The notes under the pieces: model-generated | What the model saw: only the letters and a program-made list of their open reading frames with translations | Databases searched by the model: none | What the model was told of the DNA's origin: nothing | Part shown: one piece after another, positions 53,488-61,514 of the stretch | Layout: every line of letters starts with the position of its first letter | Numbering within the stretch: the first letter of the stretch is position 1 | Origin: Lysobacter arenosi | Lineage (GTDB): Bacteria; Pseudomonadota; Gammaproteobacteria; Xanthomonadales; Xanthomonadaceae | Assembly: GCF_016613475.2 (NCBI RefSeq) | Contig: NZ_CP071517.1 | Location: 2,418,001 to 2,482,000, forward strand | Direction of reading: 5' to 3' | DNA length: 64,000 nt | Made by a program: the position numbers and the translations under genes

Positions 53488-53961
53488 TCAGAACTGCTTT
53501 GGCGCCCATATGGAAATTGAATCACCGGGACAGGCGACCACCAGCCACGTTTGATCCCCGGAGTAGGACTGCCCCGCCTGCCAAGGCTCGTACTGTTCAT
53601 TGTGTCCGTTGACATACAGTACCGAGCCGTCGTCAAACGTAACGAGGAGATGGGGAACTGGCTGGCACACCTTAACGTCAACAACAGTCTTGTGACGTAG
53701 GGAGATGATGCACGCGTACTCTTCCTCGTCGCTAGTGGGGCCGAGTACGTCCGACTCTGTCGCAGGAAGCAGGTCCGGCAGAGAGGGAAATACGCACCAA
53801 GCCGACGCTAAGTTCACGTAGGGCTCGCCCATCGGCTTGCCAGGGCTTGATTGGAAAAGGATCTGAGTGGTTCCGAACCTCAATCCACTGGGCTGCTCTC
53901 CGATCAGCAAATGCCTCAGAACTCGGGTCGCTTCTGCTGCTGCCAGATTGCCATTGTCCAT
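53488..53961 (-). CDS. Cassette ORF 1, unknown protein
   Basis: A 157-residue protein encoded in an integron cassette. It begins at ATG 53961, 9 nt from the R' box of attC 2, and ends 3 nt before attC 1. No signal peptide or membrane segment. The second half has alternating beta-like phrases, VPHLLVTFDDGSVLYVNG, then an E-x-W (EQYEPWQAG) and a final WLVVACPGDSISIW, a pattern seen in small immunity-type or DUF6188-like proteins; the resemblance is from memory and weak. Lower GC and a different codon mix from the neighbours fit horizontal origin. Confidence 0.7.
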   Translation of the reverse strand: MDNGNLAAAEATRVLRHLLIGEQPSGLRFGTTQILFQSSPGKPMGEPYVNLASAWCVFPSLPDLLPATESDVLGPTSDEEEYACIISLRHKTVVDVKVCQPVPHLLVTFDDGSVLYVNGHNEQYEPWQAGQSYSGDQTWLVVACPGDSISIWAPKQF

Positions 53962-53970
53962 TGGTGAGCA

Positions 53971-54030
53971 GCCTAACGCCTGAGTTAAGCCGCACCGCGG
54001 AGCGGTGTCGGCTTGAATGAATTGTTAGGC
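53971..54030 (-). repeat. attC site 2
   Basis: The best-preserved of the three sites. On the minus strand it starts with R'' GCCTAAC and ends with R' GTTAGGC, both matching consensus. The arms AAGCCGCACCGC and GCGGTGTCGGCTT pair completely except for one unpaired base, the extrahelical base that lets integrase choose the bottom strand. Length 60 bp. Confidence 0.88.
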
Positions 54031-54043
54031 GGCACGTGTGGCA

Positions 54044-54403
54044 CTAGCCGCCCCAGCCTCGAACTGTAGATGCTACCGGCAATGGTGCAGGCTCATCCGA
54101 ATACCCGACAATCTCCAGGCCGACAAAGTTTCCGTTCAGCGCGAAAACAAGAACGCCTACCTGCTCCCCTGCTGGTGTCTCGCCTATGGCGTCAGCTACC
54201 AGATCAGCGATCTCACCAGGCTTGAGGTGTCGGAACTCAACAGTGGCGCATCCGCACTGGCACCTTCCGACAACCTGAAGCGAGTCGATCTGTTCCAACG
54301 ACGGCATGTCAGCGCCCTCTGCTGGAGCGGACTCAAGGGCGCGCGCCAGCACTGCACGCTCCTGGGAGGATATGCCCCTAACAGCGATCGGTGATCTTGC
54401 CAT
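54044..54403 (-). CDS. Cassette ORF 2, unknown protein with CxCGC motif
   Basis: A 119-residue protein starting at ATG 54403, 3 nt from the R' box of attC 3, and ending 13 nt before attC 2. The middle has GRCQCGCATVEFRHL, a Cys-rich motif that could bind metal, followed by acidic helices (EIADLVADAIGETPAG) and a beta-rich end (VLVFALNGNFVGLEIVG). No signal peptide. Small proteins with a C-x-C-G-C turn are recurrent in integron cassettes but unassigned. No function can be stated. Confidence 0.7.
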   Translation of the reverse strand: MARSPIAVRGISSQERAVLARALESAPAEGADMPSLEQIDSLQVVGRCQCGCATVEFRHLKPGEIADLVADAIGETPAGEQVGVLVFALNGNFVGLEIVGYSDEPAPLPVASTVRGWGG

Positions 54404-54406
54404 GCA

Positions 54407-54466
54407 GCCTAACTCCTGAATTGAGCCGAGCCGCGAAGCGGCTTCGGCTTGAATGAATTGTTAGCC
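54407..54466 (-). repeat. attC site 3
   Basis: A 60-bp site with R' GTTAGGC on the minus strand (54407-54413) and an R''-like GGCTAAC (one base off consensus). Arms GAGCCGAGCCGC and GCGGCTTCGGCTT again differ by one extrahelical base. It borders the array on the right; the cassette it once closed, further right, is no longer recognisable. Confidence 0.82.
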
Positions 54467-54539
54467 CCCGGACCTGCCGGCCGTACGCCAGCGGCAGTCG
54501 AGTGTAGGGATCCCTAACCCGTTGCGCAAAGCCATAAGC

Positions 54540-54557
54540 CTCCCCCAAATGGGGGAG
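54540..54557. repeat. Perfect hairpin CTCCCCC-aaat-GGGGGAG
   Basis: A 7-bp exact inverted repeat with a 4-nt loop, about 75 nt right of attC 3 in the region that would lie upstream of the cassette ORFs. No U-tract follows, so it is not a typical terminator. It could belong to the promoter region of the array or be the scar of a lost cassette. Confidence 0.4.
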
Positions 54558-54679
54558 CCGGAGGGAGCGTGGATGTCCGATCCGGCGACGCGCCTGCGTC
54601 AATAGTCTGAGCTGTAGTCGACGAGCCCGGAACACACGCGCAGCGGCTCACGCCTCTCCTTGGCACTGTGGAGCCGCCG

Positions 54680-55213
54680 ATGCTCGTCAACATTCCGCTA
54701 CTCGATGACCTGCTGGACCGGCATGCCGAGGTCCTGGGCAGCGACTTCGACGCCTACCGGAATCACGCGTACCGCGTGGTCAACTTCTACCGACTGCTCG
54801 ACAAGAATGAATTCGAAGATGTCGACAAGGTGGCCATTGCCGCCGTCTTCCATGACATCGGAATATGGACAGCCGGCACCTTCGACTACCTGCACCCGTC
54901 GATCGCCGCCGCGTCCGAGTACCTGCGGGAGATCGACAGGGAATCCTGGCACCAGGAAATCGCCGCGATGATCGACCATCATCACAAGCTCACCGAATGC
55001 GCAGTAGCGCTTCCCCATTCTGTCGAGCTGTTTCGCCGTGCAGACTGGATCGACGTATCGATGGGCTGGGTTAGATTCGGACTGCCACGCTGCATCGTCG
55101 CACCGGTGCGCGCCATGTTTCCGGGCTACGGATTCCATCGCTTGCTGACAAAGCTCGTGCTGAGGAGGGCCGCCCGGCACCCGCTAAGTCCGCTTCCGAT
55201 GCTGCGCTGGTGA
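54680..55213 (+). CDS. HD-domain protein (predicted phosphohydrolase)
   Basis: A 177-residue protein with the HD metal-binding arrangement: His29 (RNHAYRVVNFY), His58-Asp59 (AVFHDIGIW), His91 or His100 (IDHHHKLT) and an acidic Asp in FRRADWIDVS. Such folds hydrolyse phosphate esters or nucleotides; the substrate is unknown. ATG 54680 has GGAG 8 nt upstream and is preferred over GTG 54668. The C-terminus is basic and Leu-rich. It is the first gene right of the attC array. Confidence 0.8.
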   Translation: MLVNIPLLDDLLDRHAEVLGSDFDAYRNHAYRVVNFYRLLDKNEFEDVDKVAIAAVFHDIGIWTAGTFDYLHPSIAAASEYLREIDRESWHQEIAAMIDHHHKLTECAVALPHSVELFRRADWIDVSMGWVRFGLPRCIVAPVRAMFPGYGFHRLLTKLVLRRAARHPLSPLPMLRW

Positions 55214-55659
55214 GGTACACGCTGTACCGGCGCGGTGCTCGCAGGCGCGACCGTCCTCCCCTGCTTGCGGCCTCGTTGCCCAGGGTCTCGCGGTGGCCCC
55301 ATCGTGCGAGGCAGTTGCGGCCACGCGGCTTTCGACTGCCAGGGCTCGAAGAGCAGGACAAGCGCGTTACGTCACCCCATAGGGGGGCTCGGTACGGACG
55401 CAATTGGGGGTTTTCTGCTTGCGGGTTCCAGCGCAGCCTAGTTCTGGGCGCGCCCTTGGACGCTGGACTTCCGACCCGATCCGCGGGCTCTGATCAACGC
55501 ACTCCGCTTCGGCCGGCCGTAGGACGCGCCGGCGTTACCCCTTTGGACCTGCCGGCTGTCGCCGCCAATCAGCCCTCCCCTTCCTGCATCGGAGGCGACG
55601 GCCGTGCAGGGGCATTTGCAGCCGGAACGGCCGGCAACCAACCAACAAAGGAGATTGTC
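55214..55659. other. 446-bp stretch without a recognised gene
   Basis: The frame that stays open here (joined in frame to the isochorismatase) is Arg-, Pro- and Gly-rich and shows no family features, so it is judged non-coding. The right end carries an AAAGGAG ribosome-binding sequence at 55648-55654 for the GTG start at 55660. No terminator or RNA gene was recognised. Confidence 0.5.
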
Positions 55660-56457
55660 GTGAACTCACCCTCAGCAAAGACTCGCGTGACTGGAAGATC
55701 CTTGGCTCTGGCAAGCCTGACAGCACTCGCCGCCCTGATGATCGAGCCCGCACAGGCGCAGGAGACGCGGGACACCAAGCCGGCCATGCCGGGTCTCTCC
55801 CGGCAGCCCAGCGCAGCCGCCCAAGGGGCCCTCCTTGACCCCAACGACACGGTTGTCCTCTTGCTCGATCACCAGACAGGCCTGTTCCAGACAGTCAAGG
55901 ACGTTCCCATCCGGGAACTGCGGGCCAATACCGTAGCGCTCGCCAAGATCGCCGAGCAGGCCAGGATGCCGATCATCTACACGGCGTCGGAACCCGGCGG
56001 TCCCAACGGCCCGATCATGGATGAACTGGCGGCTGCTGCGCCCGGCGCGAAGTACGTTGGTCGCAAAGGGGAAGTGAGTGCTTGGGACAACGACGACTTC
56101 GTCAAGGCAGTCGAAGCGACGGGCCGCAAGACGCTGGTCATGGCAGGCGTGTGGACAAGCGTCTGCGTCGCATTCCCCGCGCTCCAGGCGAAGGCCGACG
56201 GATACAAGGTTTACGTGGTGATGGACGCCTCGGGCGACGTCAGCGAGATGGCGTCCGACGTCATGCTCGCCCGGATGACGCAGGCCGGAATCATTCCGAT
56301 GACCACCAACACCATGCTCAGCGAGTCCCACCGGACCTGGAACCGTGCGGACGCCGCGAAGTGGGGCGCGCTCTACGCCGAGCTCGTGCCGAACTACCGT
56401 GCAGTCGTTGAGAGCTACAAGAAGGCTCAAGACGTCGCCAAGGGGTCCACGAAGTAA
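55660..56457 (+). CDS. Exported isochorismatase-family hydrolase
   Basis: A 265-residue protein starting at GTG 55660, preceded by AAAGGAG. The signal peptide ends near QAQE (residue 34). The isochorismatase fold is shown by VVLLLDHQTGLF with Asp70, and GVWTSVCVAFPALQAK with the nucleophile Cys169 and the cis-peptide V-C-V context. Relatives (YcaC group) hydrolyse amides or carbamates; an export signal on this family is unusual. It is followed after 81 nt by an exported amidohydrolase, suggesting joint processing of an external substrate. Confidence 0.82.
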   Translation: MNSPSAKTRVTGRSLALASLTALAALMIEPAQAQETRDTKPAMPGLSRQPSAAAQGALLDPNDTVVLLLDHQTGLFQTVKDVPIRELRANTVALAKIAEQARMPIIYTASEPGGPNGPIMDELAAAAPGAKYVGRKGEVSAWDNDDFVKAVEATGRKTLVMAGVWTSVCVAFPALQAKADGYKVYVVMDASGDVSEMASDVMLARMTQAGIIPMTTNTMLSESHRTWNRADAAKWGALYAELVPNYRAVVESYKKAQDVAKGSTK

Positions 56458-56538
56458 CTTTGGCAAGGCTGACACGACGCCCAGATCGGTCGTAGGCGGC
56501 ATCGCAGCGGCATTCATCGCATCCACGGGGCCGTCATC

Positions 56539-58356
56539 ATGAATGTACATTTCTGTCGCGGCGCTGTGGCGCCCCTGCTCCTCCTGGTGCCAGCGGCCGT
56601 CACGGCGCAGGAGCTTGCAGACCTGGTGATCTACAACGCCGAGGTCACGACTCAGGCGAGCGGCAGCCCTGAGGCTTCTGCCGTTGCAGTAAAGGGCGAG
56701 AAGATCCTGGACGTCGGATCCGACCAGAAGATTCTCGCCTTACGCGGCCCGCAGACCAAGGTGGTGGATGCGGAGGGTCGGCGTCTGATACCGGGCCTCA
56801 ACGACTCGCATTTGCATCCTACTCGCCAGGCGCGCTACTACGCGGCTGAACTTCGGTGGGACGGCGTTCCTACCCTGGAGCAGGCACTCGAAATGGTGCG
56901 CCAGGTCGCGATGACCACGCCGCGGGGCCAGTGGGTTCGCGTGGTCGGTGGCTGGTCGCCGTATCAGTTCGTTGAAAAGCGCATGCCGACCCCCGATGAG
57001 CTGACAAGGGTGGCGCCGAACACGCCGGTGTTCGTTCTCCACCTTTACAGCGGCGCCATCTACAACAAGAAAGGCATCGAGGTTGCAGGCCTGGAGGCTG
57101 ATACGCCTGCGCCCGAAGGCGGCACGATCGAGAAGAGCGCGGACGGGCAGCCGACCGGGCGCATTCTCGCAACGCCGCGGCCGACGATCCTCTACCAGGC
57201 TGTCGGCGCACTGGGCGAGTTGCCCGCCGATGCCCAGGCATCGTCAGCGCGCCATTTCTATCGCGAGCTCAATCGCTTTGGCTTGACCTCGGCCATCGAC
57301 GCGGGTGGCGGCGGCCACATGTATCCGACGCAGTACAAAGCGTCCATCGACATGGCGCGAACCGAGGGGTTACCACTGCGTATCTCTTACTACCTCTTCG
57401 CGCAGAAGGCGGGACAGGAGCTCAAGGACATCCAGAGCTGGGTCGAAAGCGAGCGTATCAACGCCAACCTGGATGCGCACAACGAGAGCGGGCTCGTGCT
57501 GGAGGGCGCCGGCGAGCAACTCGTGGCGTCCGCGGGGGACTTTGAGAACTTCCGTGCCGAGCGCCCCAACCTCGACGCCAACCCGAAATGGCGCGAGGAA
57601 CTCACCGCCGCTGTCCGCACGCTCGTGCAGCGTCGCTGGCCGATCCGCATCCATGCCACCTACGACGAGTCGATCGATCGGATCCTGTCGGTATTCGAGT
57701 CGGTCGACCGCGAGGAAAAGGCAGCAGGCCGTCCTGGCTTCAGTGACCTGCGCTGGGCGATCGACCACGTCGAAACGATCCAGCTCCCGCGGATTGCACG
57801 CATCAAGGCGCTTGGCGGCGGCGTGATGATCCAGAACCGGATGGCCTTTGCCGGTGAGGAGTTCATCGAGCGCTATGGCCAAGGGGCAGCCGGGCACGCA
57901 CCGCCGATCCAGCAACTGCTTGCAGCCGGCATTCCGGTAGGTGCTGGCACCGATGGCACCCGCGTTTCCAGCTATAACCCGTGGTTGTCGCTGTACTGGC
58001 TGGTGTCCGGCAAGAGCGTCGGTGGAACACAGCTGCTGTCGGAGGCCAATCGTCTCGATCGCGCAAAGGCGCTTGAGCTCTTCACGTTGGGCAGCGCCTG
58101 GTTCAGCGGCGATGAGGCGGTCAAGGGACGCATCGCGCCAGGGCAGTACGCCGACATGGCACTGCTGAGCGCCGACTATTTCACCGTGCCGGAAGAGAGC
58201 ATTCGCCGGATCGAGTCGGTGCTCACCGTCACCGGTGGCAAACTCGTCTATGCGGCCGGCCCCTACAAGAGCCTCGTGCCGCAGCTCGAGCCGATCCTTC
58301 CGTCCTGGTCACCGGTCAGGACGTTCGGTGGCTACTACGGCACGCCGGGGAAGTGA
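56539..58356 (+). CDS. YtcJ-type metal-dependent amidohydrolase, exported
   Basis: A 605-residue amidohydrolase of the YtcJ group. The signal peptide ends near VTAQ (residue 24). Metal ligands are in PGLNDSHLHP (HxH), RIHATYDESIDR, AIDHVE and the catalytic Asp in GAGTDGTR; the C-terminal GRIAPGQYADMALLSADYF is typical. Length is normal. It probably acts in the periplasm on a cyclic amide or carbamate and may share a transcript with the isochorismatase-like gene. Confidence 0.85.
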   Translation: MNVHFCRGAVAPLLLLVPAAVTAQELADLVIYNAEVTTQASGSPEASAVAVKGEKILDVGSDQKILALRGPQTKVVDAEGRRLIPGLNDSHLHPTRQARYYAAELRWDGVPTLEQALEMVRQVAMTTPRGQWVRVVGGWSPYQFVEKRMPTPDELTRVAPNTPVFVLHLYSGAIYNKKGIEVAGLEADTPAPEGGTIEKSADGQPTGRILATPRPTILYQAVGALGELPADAQASSARHFYRELNRFGLTSAIDAGGGGHMYPTQYKASIDMARTEGLPLRISYYLFAQKAGQELKDIQSWVESERINANLDAHNESGLVLEGAGEQLVASAGDFENFRAERPNLDANPKWREELTAAVRTLVQRRWPIRIHATYDESIDRILSVFESVDREEKAAGRPGFSDLRWAIDHVETIQLPRIARIKALGGGVMIQNRMAFAGEEFIERYGQGAAGHAPPIQQLLAAGIPVGAGTDGTRVSSYNPWLSLYWLVSGKSVGGTQLLSEANRLDRAKALELFTLGSAWFSGDEAVKGRIAPGQYADMALLSADYFTVPEESIRRIESVLTVTGGKLVYAAGPYKSLVPQLEPILPSWSPVRTFGGYYGTPGK

Positions 58357-58408
58357 CATGACAATCGACCAGACGATCTCGATCGTGGCCGCTTCCGGCC
58401 TTTAGGGG

Positions 58409-59386
58409 TCATTTGGCACCCAGGGAGGCCGCAGTCGGCGCGGCCGGTGCCGCGAGTGCCTCGCTGAACTTCGGGCCGTTGCTGAAGATGAAGTACACGT
58501 GCAGCGACTCGCCCTTGGCCACCACCGTTTCGTGCTCTGTCTGAGTGGACTGGCCCAGGCGGCACGTGCCGCGCCCTTGCGGGTCGGAAGCAACGCCGAT
58601 CTGGACTTTGCCCGCCGGCACCTTGAATCGGGCCGTCTCGGCATCTTCCAGGCGCGCCGCCCAGCGACCGTTGATGTACACCGCCGCGTAGCAGGCGCTG
58701 GCCTCCCATGCCTTTCCGCGCGTGATCTGCAGCGTGGCGTGCGGTCCACGAATGGGTTCCTGGTATGCCAGGACATTCTCGGCCGGCGCGTCGGTTGCCG
58801 GATCAGCGGGCACGCCGGCGGCACGCAACGCGAGCATGGCGGCCTGCTTGTCCGCCGCGGCCTTCACCTCCAGTTCCGCAACCCGCGCCCTCTGTGCTTC
58901 GGAATTGCTGTCGCGATACACCGCGACGGCCTTTACTTCGCCGCTCTTCTCTTTCAGCGTCCGCGTTTCGTAACTGTCGGGACCCAGGACGCGCACCACG
59001 TTCTGGTACCCGAATGGCAGGTCGAACACCATCGTGTCGGCATCGACCACATGGCCGGTCGCGTTGGGCGACTTCGGCACATCGAAGACCACGTCGCCCG
59101 GGTTCTTGCCCGGCAGGATGCGCATCCGCGGCAGTTCCTGGCCGTTCGGGTAAACGCCGGTCTCGACCATCACCTGCCCGGGCACTTCCCACTGGATGGA
59201 CCGGGTGCGACTGGCGTAGCCAGGCCAGCCACTGACGTCCTCGCCGCTGAAGGTCTTGCCCACCAGCTTGGCGTATGGACCCCACACCGCGGGGTCGGCT
59301 ACCGCGCTGGCATCCTGCGCACGCGCGTGCAATGCCAGTACCGACAACAGTGCGATCGCACCGGCTTTGATCAGTTTAGACAGCAT
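58409..59386 (-). CDS. Exported protein, last gene of the LpoB-like operon
   Basis: A 325-residue protein with a signal peptide (ending near ARAQ, residue 24). The first half is a beta-rich domain with Trp-Glu-Val-Pro and Gly-rich turns. A helical stretch follows (ARVAELEVKAAADKQAAMLAL), then a C-terminal DUF2846-like domain: CYAAVYINGRWAARLEDAETARFKVPAG and a second Cys in GRGTCRLGQS, likely disulfide-bonded. Function unknown. It lies 3 nt downstream of the COG3014-like gene. Confidence 0.65.
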   Translation of the reverse strand: MLSKLIKAGAIALLSVLALHARAQDASAVADPAVWGPYAKLVGKTFSGEDVSGWPGYASRTRSIQWEVPGQVMVETGVYPNGQELPRMRILPGKNPGDVVFDVPKSPNATGHVVDADTMVFDLPFGYQNVVRVLGPDSYETRTLKEKSGEVKAVAVYRDSNSEAQRARVAELEVKAAADKQAAMLALRAAGVPADPATDAPAENVLAYQEPIRGPHATLQITRGKAWEASACYAAVYINGRWAARLEDAETARFKVPAGKVQIGVASDPQGRGTCRLGQSTQTEHETVVAKGESLHVYFIFSNGPKFSEALAAPAAPTAASLGAK

Positions 59387-59389
59387 GAA

Positions 59390-60676
59390 TCATTCACCTC
59401 CGGCCAAGGCTTCGCCGTTCGACACGAACAGGCGGGTCATTTCGTTGCGGAAGCTCGCATCGCGCGCTTCGTTGCGTTTCAGTAGCGACTTGCGCTCGCC
59501 TGCGGTCAGGTTGCTGACCGGCTGCGCCCGCAATGCGCCCGGTTCGTGCGCGCGGTACACCATCAGTCGGCATCGGCCTGCGGTGCGGTCGATCACCGGC
59601 GACTCGATCGGATACAGCTCGCCGTCCGCGGTCTTCTCGGCCACCGGCACCGCGCCGCCCTGCTTGAGGAAGCCGCCGTAGATGCGATCAGGAAGGTTGT
59701 CCCACATGCGGATATCGGCCTTGGGCTTGGTCGCCGAGCTGACCAGGATCGCCGCGATGCCCACCACTGCCAGCGCACCGGCAGCACCGGAATCGCCGCT
59801 GCTGATCGCGACGGTCGCACCGGCGACGCCCAGTCCGGCCACCGTATCGCTGCCCTGGCGGAAACTCGCCTTGCCATCGAGGATCACATCGATCTGGCGA
59901 CCGCCCAGCGTGCTGGCCTGCCAGCCGACATCGGCCAGCACCGGCAGTTCCTTGCCGTTGGCCAGCACTGCAACAAACGGGTTGTCGCCAGTCTGCAGGG
60001 TCAGTGCTTCACCATAGCCGCCCGTGGCGGTTTTCACCGGTGCCATGCCCGACTCCACCAGCACCAGCGTGTTCACGCCCGCGCCGGGTGCCTTCAGGCC
60101 TTCCGGCTGTTGCGTGGCGGCGCGCTGGTAAAGGTCCTTGGCCATGCCGGTGTCGCCCGCGCAGGTCGACGCCCATCCGGCCATCAGCGACATCAGGCCG
60201 AAGTCGCCGGCGTACTCCTCGTTGTTCGAGATCGTGTCCTGGTACTCGGCGGCGCGGAAGCTGGCGCGCGCGTTCTCGTAGTCGCCCTCCGCCATGAACA
60301 GCAGGCCACGGTAGTAGTACGTCATGGTGCGTTCGTACGGCTCGCCCTTGAAGTCCTTGACTCCCTCCGACGACCACATCGAACGCGCCTTCTTGGCCGA
60401 GTCGGAGTTGGCGTAGATCAGTTCGATGCGCGCCAGGCTCGCATCGAATGCGCGTGCCGCCACATCCAGGTGCCCCTGATCGATCGCCTCCAGGCCCAGG
60501 CGCTGCAGGTTCAGCACTGCGCCCCACTCGCCCTCGGCCAGCAGCGTCTCGTAGTACTTGCGAAGACTTTCGGGCACCTGTTCGGCGGCGGCGTCCTGCG
60601 CCACTGCAGGCGCGGCCAGGGCGATCGCGGAGAGCATTGCGATTCGAACCGCGTGCATCAGGCGGCGGGGGATCAT
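59390..60676 (-). CDS. COG3014-like exported TPR protein
   Basis: A 428-residue exported protein. The signal peptide ends near AVAQ (residue 27). Helical TPR-like repeats follow (residues 40-200; YYYRGLLFMAEGDYENARASFRAAEYQD), then a beta-rich part and a hydrophobic Gly/Ala segment (about 295-315) before KPKADIRMWDNLPDRIY, a phrase typical of the COG3014 family. Its start overlaps the stop of the gene upstream (ATGA). In other gammaproteobacteria COG3014 genes sit near lpoB and DUF1425 genes, as here. Function unknown, probably at the envelope. Confidence 0.72.
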   Translation of the reverse strand: MIPRRLMHAVRIAMLSAIALAAPAVAQDAAAEQVPESLRKYYETLLAEGEWGAVLNLQRLGLEAIDQGHLDVAARAFDASLARIELIYANSDSAKKARSMWSSEGVKDFKGEPYERTMTYYYRGLLFMAEGDYENARASFRAAEYQDTISNNEEYAGDFGLMSLMAGWASTCAGDTGMAKDLYQRAATQQPEGLKAPGAGVNTLVLVESGMAPVKTATGGYGEALTLQTGDNPFVAVLANGKELPVLADVGWQASTLGGRQIDVILDGKASFRQGSDTVAGLGVAGATVAISSGDSGAAGALAVVGIAAILVSSATKPKADIRMWDNLPDRIYGGFLKQGGAVPVAEKTADGELYPIESPVIDRTAGRCRLMVYRAHEPGALRAQPVSNLTAGERKSLLKRNEARDASFRNEMTRLFVSNGEALAGGE

Positions 60677-61500
60677 CGCGCCACCGGCATGTCGGCCATC
60701 CGGCGCCCGGTTTCCCGTGCCAGGACCCGCGCGGTGTCGGCGCTGGTCGGCGCCGGTGGCGCGGCGCGCTCGAACCCGCCGGCGCCGGCCACGTAAGGCA
60801 ACACCCCTGCATCGTCGACATCGGCGGCCGTATCGAAATCCAGCAGGATTTCGCCGTTGGCCACCGAGCGCAACGACACGTGATAGCGCCGCCCGGACTG
60901 GACCTGTGCATCGGCCACGCTGCTCACTTCCATCAGGTAGTCGGCGTGCCCGATCAGCGCCTGGGTTTCGATCGCATGGACGTTGGGACGATCGCCCTGG
61001 ACCGACTTGCCGGCCAGGCGCGTGGCCAGGGTGCGATCGATGAAGCGCACGCCGCCCTGGCGCAATTGCGCCATGAACTCCGACTGCATCGCCCGCTCGC
61101 CTGCGGACAGCGATGTCCGCGACGGGGCGTCGCCTTCGACGAACTTCTCGCTGCGTTGCTGCAGCTGCGCGCTGCCACCGGCGACTGCCACGCCCACCGG
61201 ACCGGAAGCGCTGTCGACCACGCCGTCAACCTGTGCCGCAGCACCCTGGACGCGACGGTCCAGGGTCTCCACCTCGCGGTAGCGGGTGTTCACTTCGCTG
61301 TCGAGCTCGGCGTCCCAAAGCAGCATCACGCGGTTTCGCGTGCCCAGCTTGCCGCGCAGCACCGACCACGGCGTCACCGCCTGCGGCGCCGATCGTGGCG
61401 TTGGAGCCAGGACCTGTGGCTGGCCTGCACGCATCTGGGCGGCGGCATCAGCCGTGAACATCAGCGCCACCGACACGGCGCAGGTCATCGCAAGGCGCAT
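60673..61500 (-). CDS. Exported CsgG/LpoB-fold-like protein
   Basis: A 275-residue protein with a signal peptide (ending near AAAQ, residue 22). The middle carries SEFMAQLRQGGVRFIDRTL, then ALIGHADYLMEVSSVADAQV and YHVSLRSVANGEILLDFDT, an order of strands and helices also seen in CsgG and LpoB proteins. This suggests a second LpoB-like domain protein in the operon. ATG 61500 follows the DUF1425 gene by 14 nt; the open frame extending to 62268 overlaps that gene and is rejected. Confidence 0.6.
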   Translation of the reverse strand: MRLAMTCAVSVALMFTADAAAQMRAGQPQVLAPTPRSAPQAVTPWSVLRGKLGTRNRVMLLWDAELDSEVNTRYREVETLDRRVQGAAAQVDGVVDSASGPVGVAVAGGSAQLQQRSEKFVEGDAPSRTSLSAGERAMQSEFMAQLRQGGVRFIDRTLATRLAGKSVQGDRPNVHAIETQALIGHADYLMEVSSVADAQVQSGRRYHVSLRSVANGEILLDFDTAADVDDAGVLPYVAGAGGFERAAPPAPTSADTARVLARETGRRMADMPVAR

Positions 61501-61514
61501 GGTCGACTCCCGGA

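Larger units (their letters stand above)
53425..54466 (-). mobile_element. Integron gene-cassette array without integrase (CALIN)
   Basis: Three 60-bp attC sites (53425-53484, 53971-54030, 54407-54466) alternate with two minus-strand ORFs. Each ORF starts 3-9 nt from the R' (GTTAGGC-like) end of one attC and stops 3-13 nt before the R'' box of the next, exactly the cassette layout. The three sites share a 15-base identical segment (53464-53478 and equivalents, CTTGAATGAATTGTT), so they are close relatives, as in sedentary chromosomal integrons. No intI gene or attI site is in the window on either side; the HD-domain gene lies where an integrase might be expected. The array is therefore a cluster of attC sites lacking an integrase, or the end of a longer one. 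Cassette GC is visibly below that of the flanks. Confidence 0.85.

Noticed and set aside
54510..54520. CCCTAACCC as a fourth attC or an attI remnant
   Set aside because: It has a partial R''-like box but no matching R' box or complementary arms nearby, so no site can be built.
55210..55659. Extension of the isochorismatase-like protein to 55210, overlapping the HD gene
   Set aside because: The added 150 residues are Arg/Pro/Gly-rich without family features; GTG 55660 has a strong AAAGGAG and begins a signal peptide.
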